Of a DNA stretch of 64,000 nucleotides, positions 59,795-64,000 are shown piece by piece; position 1 is the first letter of the stretch; each line of letters starts with the position of its first letter. This stretch comes from Cricetomys ansorgei (Eukaryota > Chordata > Mammalia > Rodentia > Nesomyidae): NCBI GenBank assembly GCA_026225945.1, contig JAMJFZ010003656.1, positions 1,302,001-1,366,000 on the forward strand, written 5' to 3'. The translations under genes and the position numbers were made by a program. The notes under the pieces were generated by a model. The model searched no databases and was not told the DNA's origin. It saw only the letters and a list, made by a program, of their open reading frames with translations.

Positions 59795-60132
59795 TGTGGT
59801 GGTTTGAATGAAAATGGCCCTCATAGGTTCATAGGGAGTGGCACTATTAGAAGGTGTGGCCTTGGTGGAGGAAGTGTGTCACTGGGGTTGGGTTTTGAGG
59901 TTTCAGATGCTCAAGTCAGGCCTAATGTGACTCTCTTGCGGCTGCCTGCGGATCTGGATGTAGAACTCTTGGCTCCTTCTCTAGCACCATGTCTGCCTGT
60001 GTGCTATCATGCTTCCTGGTATGGTGACAATGGACTAAACCCTGAACTGTAAGCCACCGCCAATTAGATGTTTTTCTTTTTAAGAGTTCCCATGGTTATG
60101 GTGTCTCTTCACAGCAATAAAACTCTAAGACA
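59795..60132 (+). mobile_element. MaLR-type 5' LTR
   Basis: TGTGGTGGTTTGAATGAAAA start, 'tggcactattagaaggtgtggcc', 'tcttcacagcaataaaactctaagaca' end. It pairs with 61453-61776. Confidence 0.85.
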
Positions 60133-61452
60133 GAAGTTGGTATCAGGGACTGTGGTATTACTGTGATAGGCCTAACCATGTTTTTGTTTGGACAAATATG
60201 GACTTTGGGACTTTGGATTAGGAAAGCAGCTGAATGCTTTACGAGGGCCATAATAGGCCATACTAGTTGGAGCATGGAAGACAGTGGTGCTAAGGGTAAT
60301 TTGAACTGTGGGAGCCTGGCTCAAGAGGTTTCAGAGAAGCATATTGATATGTGGCCTAGAGACTGACTGTTCTTGTGATATTTTGGTGAAGAATGTGGCT
60401 GCTTTCTGCCTTTGTTCAAAAAAATCTGCCTGTGGCTAAACTGAAGAATTGTGGATTAACATCTTTGGCAGAGGACATTTCCACACAACCTAGCATTGAC
60501 TGTGTTGTGTGGTTATTAGTGGTGAGTCTTATGCAGATCTGTAATGAAAAGGAGAAAGCTGAGCAATGAAAAATATAAAATGTACAGGTTGAGGAGAAAG
60601 GGGGCACCAGGAAGTAAAAACAGATTAAAGAAAAGCCTGGTGCTCAGTAGAATAAAGGGAGTGGTGACCTCAGAGCAAGTCCCCACCCAGCTAAGCTTCC
60701 AACTTGTGAAAAGGAACTGAAGAAAAGTGAAAAGGAAATAAAGAAAAGCTTAGGTTTGGAGTGGTTCTGCACACCTTCAGTCCAGCACTTGGAAGGCAGA
60801 GGCTGAAGGACCTCTGAGTTCAAGGTCAGCTGGTCTATAGATGAATTCCAGTACAGCCACACTGAGGCAGTGAAAGAGACCACTGAAAACAGAAAGCTGG
60901 TGAAAATTTAATTGAACAAAAGGGCTGTGTTCCAGCCCAAACAAGCAGAACTTGGTAGCTTCAGACACATGGTTCTGGCTTTAGAGTCAAGGACAGAAGG
61001 AAGGGGTTATGGAATCTCCCTCCATGGGTAATGAAAGTCACTGATGCCAGGCCTGTGTTGGGGGTGTTCCTGTATTGTGTGAAGTTGTAAAAGTGAAGCC
61101 TGGATTACCTCGGAGACCCCTAAGATGTTGGAGATGCCAGAGCCATGGGATACCTGCCAAGGAAAGCTACTAACAGGGAGTAGAACCAGCCATGACAGAG
61201 AAGTGTGTTGCAGTCAGCAAAACTGGAAGGAGTTGCAGATCTAAAGAATGCTTTGACATCAGACATGGAGATGTAGTTTGTAGTTTGCCCAGCTGGTTTT
61301 TGTTCTTGCTTTGGTCCAATATTTCCTCACTATGCTCCCTTTCCTCTCTTTTGGAAACGTAATGTATATCCTGTGCCATTATATGTTGGAACTGGACTGC
61401 ATGCAGTTTTGCAGTATGATATGGCTACATACCTATGGGGGCCAGAATAGAA
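60133..61452 (+). mobile_element. MaLR internal region
   Basis: 1.3 kb between two similar LTRs. It opens with a leucine-type PBS-like block (TGGTATCAGG, 60138-60147) and ends with a purine-rich 'atgggggccagaatagaa' before the 3' LTR. No long open frame, so non-autonomous. A B1-like piece sits at about 60755-60860. Confidence 0.75.
60755..60860 (+). mobile_element. B1 SINE fragment
   Basis: 'gcacaccttcagtccagcac', 'gaattccagtacagcca'. Confidence 0.75.
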
Positions 61453-61776
61453 TGTAGTGGTCACATATGCCCGTAAGGAGTGGAACTATTAGAATATGTG
61501 GCCTTGTTGGAGAAGTGTGTCATTGGGGGCAGGCTTTGAGGTTTCAGATGCTCAAGCCAGCCCAATTGTGACACTCTCTTGCTGCTGCCTGCAGATCTAG
61601 AAGTATAACACTTGGTTCCTTCTCCAATACCAAGTCTGCCCGTGTGCTGCCACGCTTCCCGCAATGATGACAATGGACTAAAACTCTGAGCTGTAAGCCA
61701 GCCCCAATTAAATGTTTTCCTGTATAAGAGTTGCCATGGTCATGGTGTCACTTCACAGAAATAAAACCCTAAGACA
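61453..61776 (+). mobile_element. MaLR-type 3' LTR
   Basis: TGTAGTGGTCACATATG start, shared 'gtggccttgttggag' and 'gacaatggactaaaactctg' blocks, end 'aaccctaagaca'. Confidence 0.85.
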
Positions 61777-61949
61777 CCATAGATGTGGAATGCTTAGCTA
61801 TGGAGGGCTGATGGTATATTCTTTTTCAAGAAATAGAGTGGTTAACAAAGAATATTAACACTACAGATGGTGACAGTCAAATAAGGAAGATAGGAAAAGA
61901 GTCTACCAGAGGGCAAAATGATAGTACCAAAACGAAATGACATCTATTC

Positions 61950-62125
61950 TACACTGGAGGACTTTCCATGAGTAAGCCACCAAGGTCTTAGTGCTCTCTG
62001 TAACATAATCTCTAATTCTTATAACCTAGAGGTATCCCCATTTTACAGAACAAGAAAACATGGCTCAGAAAAAAATAAGTATCTAGCTTAAGGTCAGGTC
62101 TGTGTTCACTACAAGCTGTCTTCTT
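61950..62125 (+). mobile_element. MIR SINE
   Basis: 'cataatctctaattcttataacc', 'tccccattttacagaacaagaaaacatgg' match MIR. Confidence 0.7.
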
Positions 62126-62195
62126 CTAGAGTTAGGATTGAGACTGGGCTAAAGGGAACCTTTTGATATCATCCCATATGCTAGCATGTTCTTAC

Positions 62196-62506
62196 TATAC
62201 TCAGCATCCTTGAAGCATGCTCCCAAGCTGTCTTGCTCATCGAGACTGGCATTCTCCTCCTCCTCACTCTCGTTCCTCCAGTATGCTGGCCTTTTGATGG
62301 GCCTCTTCCCTGGGGTGCGCTGAGAAGTGGGACTGCTAGACACAGTGCCCACCCCACTGCTGGAGCTCCCACTGCTTCGGTCTTGCCCTCCGGTCCACCA
62401 AGTCTGCAGGCTGGAGGTAGCTGGTGAAGATGATGAGGACTGCAGGTTGGCCATACACAACATACCCTGGATCGCCTCTTGAGTGCTGGGGGAGGCTGGA
62501 GCCTCC
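62196..62506 (-). CDS. Phf8: Phf8 coding exon c
   Basis: 311 bp, acceptor TTTACAG, donor GTAAGA. It starts with G completing the Thr codon from exon b and ends in A, completed to Ile by exon d. It encodes [20 protein letters not shown], Ser clusters ([19 protein letters not shown]), a [14 protein letters not shown] basic patch, an acidic [16 protein letters not shown] run and GACFKDAEY. This is the classic PHF8 tail region, disordered by composition and rich in potential phosphosites. It fixes the identity of the gene. Confidence 0.97.
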
Positions 62507-63131
62507 CTGTAAAGGACAGAGGAGAAACACTGGGGTCAGAAGAAACCAGTTTTCAGAACACTCAGAGAGGAAGAACAGCTATAGTAATCAAGATGGTAGA
62601 AAGGAGAGAACCATCCATGGTTAAGAATGGAGACAATGTGAAAAACTATTCATGAAAAGCTAGTTTTGCCTCAAGTCTCTCTAAATATAAGCAATGAGGA
62701 AAGACAAAATCCTTTTTTCATTTATGCTGCATCATTACCTTTTTATTAACAATTCTCTTTCTATGACTCTCCCTGGCCCATTTCCAATATACTTAAAATT
62801 GATTCCTCCTCAAAGTCTACATATCCTGTCATTGCCGGATCTGAAGATTCCCAGGACAGTTTTCACATCCACATTGTTCTTTCAGCATAAATGCCCTTGA
62901 TAATTATCTGTTTATTTGGTTTAGTAAGTTTGGCATGGTGGTACATGCCTGTAATAACCAGCACTCACTTGGAGGTAAGGCAGAAGGACTGGAAGTTCCA
63001 GACCAGCTTGGATTAAATAAAGAGACCCTGTCTCAAAAACCAAAAACAAATGAAAATGTTCAATAGTTACTTAGCTGGCCTAGCCCCTTGGGTGGTATTC
63101 TTTGATAGCCTGGAAAATGTAGATTACTCAC
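62507..63131 (-). other. Phf8: Phf8 intron b-c with a B1
   Basis: 625-bp intron. A plus-strand B1 lies at about 62930-63048 ('tttggcatggtggtacatgc' to 'gagaccctgtctcaaaaacc'); the rest is unique. Confidence 0.85.
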
Positions 63132-63265
63132 GTGAGGGCAGCATAGTCAGGTCCCCCCACCTGCCTGCTGGCCTTAAGTAGATCGAGAATTCCACCAGCT
63201 CCACTCCCATTCCCAAGCTTGCTTTCAACCCCTTCCACCATGTCCTCATCTGTTGTATAGTCCTC
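63132..63265 (-). CDS. Phf8: Phf8 coding exon b
   Basis: 134 bp, acceptor TTAACAG, strong donor GTGAGT. It enters in phase 0 and leaves after two bases of a Thr codon. It encodes [20 protein letters not shown] then [20 protein letters not shown] and YAAL. The acidic start continues the VEFDIE end of exon a. The [10 protein letters not shown] stretch could be a short amphipathic helix (inference). Confidence 0.97.
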
Positions 63266-63344
63266 CTGTTAAGGAAAGAGCATAATGCCTCAATTGACAG
63301 GGCTGGTCTGGTAAATTTCCACTACAGGATTGACAGTGTGAGTC

Positions 63345-63460
63345 CTAACATCCTAATACAGAACATTTATTCTTTCATTTTAATCTTTACAGCATCTTTG
63401 TAAAGCACTATAATTCCTATTTGACAGATGGACAATCTAGGGATCAATTAAGTAAAACAA
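63345..63460 (+). mobile_element. MIR SINE fragment
   Basis: 'tttaatctttacagcatctttg' and 'ttgacagatggacaatctagg' fit MIR. Confidence 0.5.
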
Positions 63461-63604
63461 TTTATGAAAGGACACATCAAATCACATAGATACTCTTTTT
63501 GCTAAGTGATACTGCTTTTTATTTTGTTCTTTATTAAAGGATTTTTAAAAGTATTTTAATTATAATCTTCCATTTATAGGCTAGTCACAACTCAGCATGC
63601 AATT

Positions 63605-63692
63605 TGATTAACTTTGCAGGACTGGAATTGAATTCAGGGCTTTGCACATAATAGGCAAGTGCCGTACAGTAAAGAATATTCCCAGCCTAGCA
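63605..63692 (-). mobile_element. ID-like SINE, degenerate
   Basis: 'ggaattgaattcagggctttgcacataataggc' followed by 'attcccagcc' is an antisense ID-type sequence. Confidence 0.6.
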
Positions 63693-63775
63693 TGCAATAT
63701 TTTATTTTGTAAATAGTTCAGTAATCAAATTCACAATATCTCTGTCTCTTGACCAGATCAAGGGCATGCTCCTAC

Positions 63776-63861
63776 CTCAATGTCAAATTCAACTTCTCCA
63801 GGTTCACGAATTCGGTTGGGGTCAGAGCAAGGTTTTGCACGGGGCAGCTTCCGGGGAAATT
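63776..63861 (-). CDS. Phf8: Phf8 coding exon a (first in window)
   Basis: 86 bp, acceptor TTTTAG, donor GTAGGA, entering after one base of a codon and leaving in phase 0. It encodes [20 protein letters not shown] followed by GEVEFDIE. The upstream exons with the PHD finger, the linker and the JmjC catalytic domain are beyond the window edge, so no catalytic residue can be checked here. Confidence 0.95.
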
Positions 63862-64000
63862 CTAAAATGCAATGCAATGTATTAGTATGAGGCTAAGATT
63901 ATGATGCATCTGAGTTAAACACTCAAAGGAAAAAAATAAGAATGTCATTTTCTCTGAAGTAATGGCCACCAACAAATAATTCAGAGAAGAGAGAAATTAA

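Overview
This window is mammalian nuclear DNA from a muroid rodent. The evidence is a dense mix of rodent SINEs (B1, B2, B3, B4, ID), rodent L1 fragments with Lx-like 3' UTRs, and MaLR/ERVL LTR elements, all in AT-rich sequence with intron-containing coding DNA. The B1 copies do not look like the standard house-mouse form, so a non-Mus muroid seems likelier, but I cannot name the species.

One gene can be supported: the 3' end of Phf8 (PHD finger protein 8, a JmjC histone lysine demethylase, X-linked in placental mammals) on the minus strand. Seven coding exons run from high to low coordinates: a 63776-63861, b 63132-63265, c 62196-62506, d 44668-44763, e 35345-35454, f 30867-31203 and g 30108-30196 (stop at 30108-30110). 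All junctions are AG/GT, the phases agree, and the joined frame stays open for 386 residues before the stop. They encode the low-complexity, Ser-rich and charged C-terminal tail. The PHD finger and JmjC domain lie upstream, beyond position 64000. The 3' UTR probably occupies much of 27.7-30.1 kb.

Layout: 1-27.5 kb is intergenic DNA downstream of Phf8, made of nested retroelements: opposed L1s (1-8.2 kb), unclassified and LTR-like repeats (8.5-12.5 kb), a decayed ERVL provirus (12.97 to about 18.1 kb, possibly longer), old L1, SINEs, and a MaLR with both LTRs (25.2-26.5 kb). A G-rich-on-the-gene-strand triplet repeat (27.55-27.70 kb) lies next to the Phf8 3' end. The 28-36 kb part of the gene is comparatively unique, holding MIRs and an MST-like LTR. 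The two large introns (35.5-44.7 and 44.8-62.2 kb) carry a 4.2-kb deleted L1, several further L1s, MaLR LTRs and many SINEs.

I found no bacterial-type operons, CRISPR arrays, confident tRNA/rRNA genes or second protein-coding gene. No new biological system is evident. The points most worth checking are the triplet repeat at the gene end, the nested and rearranged LTR elements, a hairpin-embedded AATAAA at 9.8 kb, an ORF1-only L1 derivative at 47.3-48.8 kb, and several exact tandem duplications.
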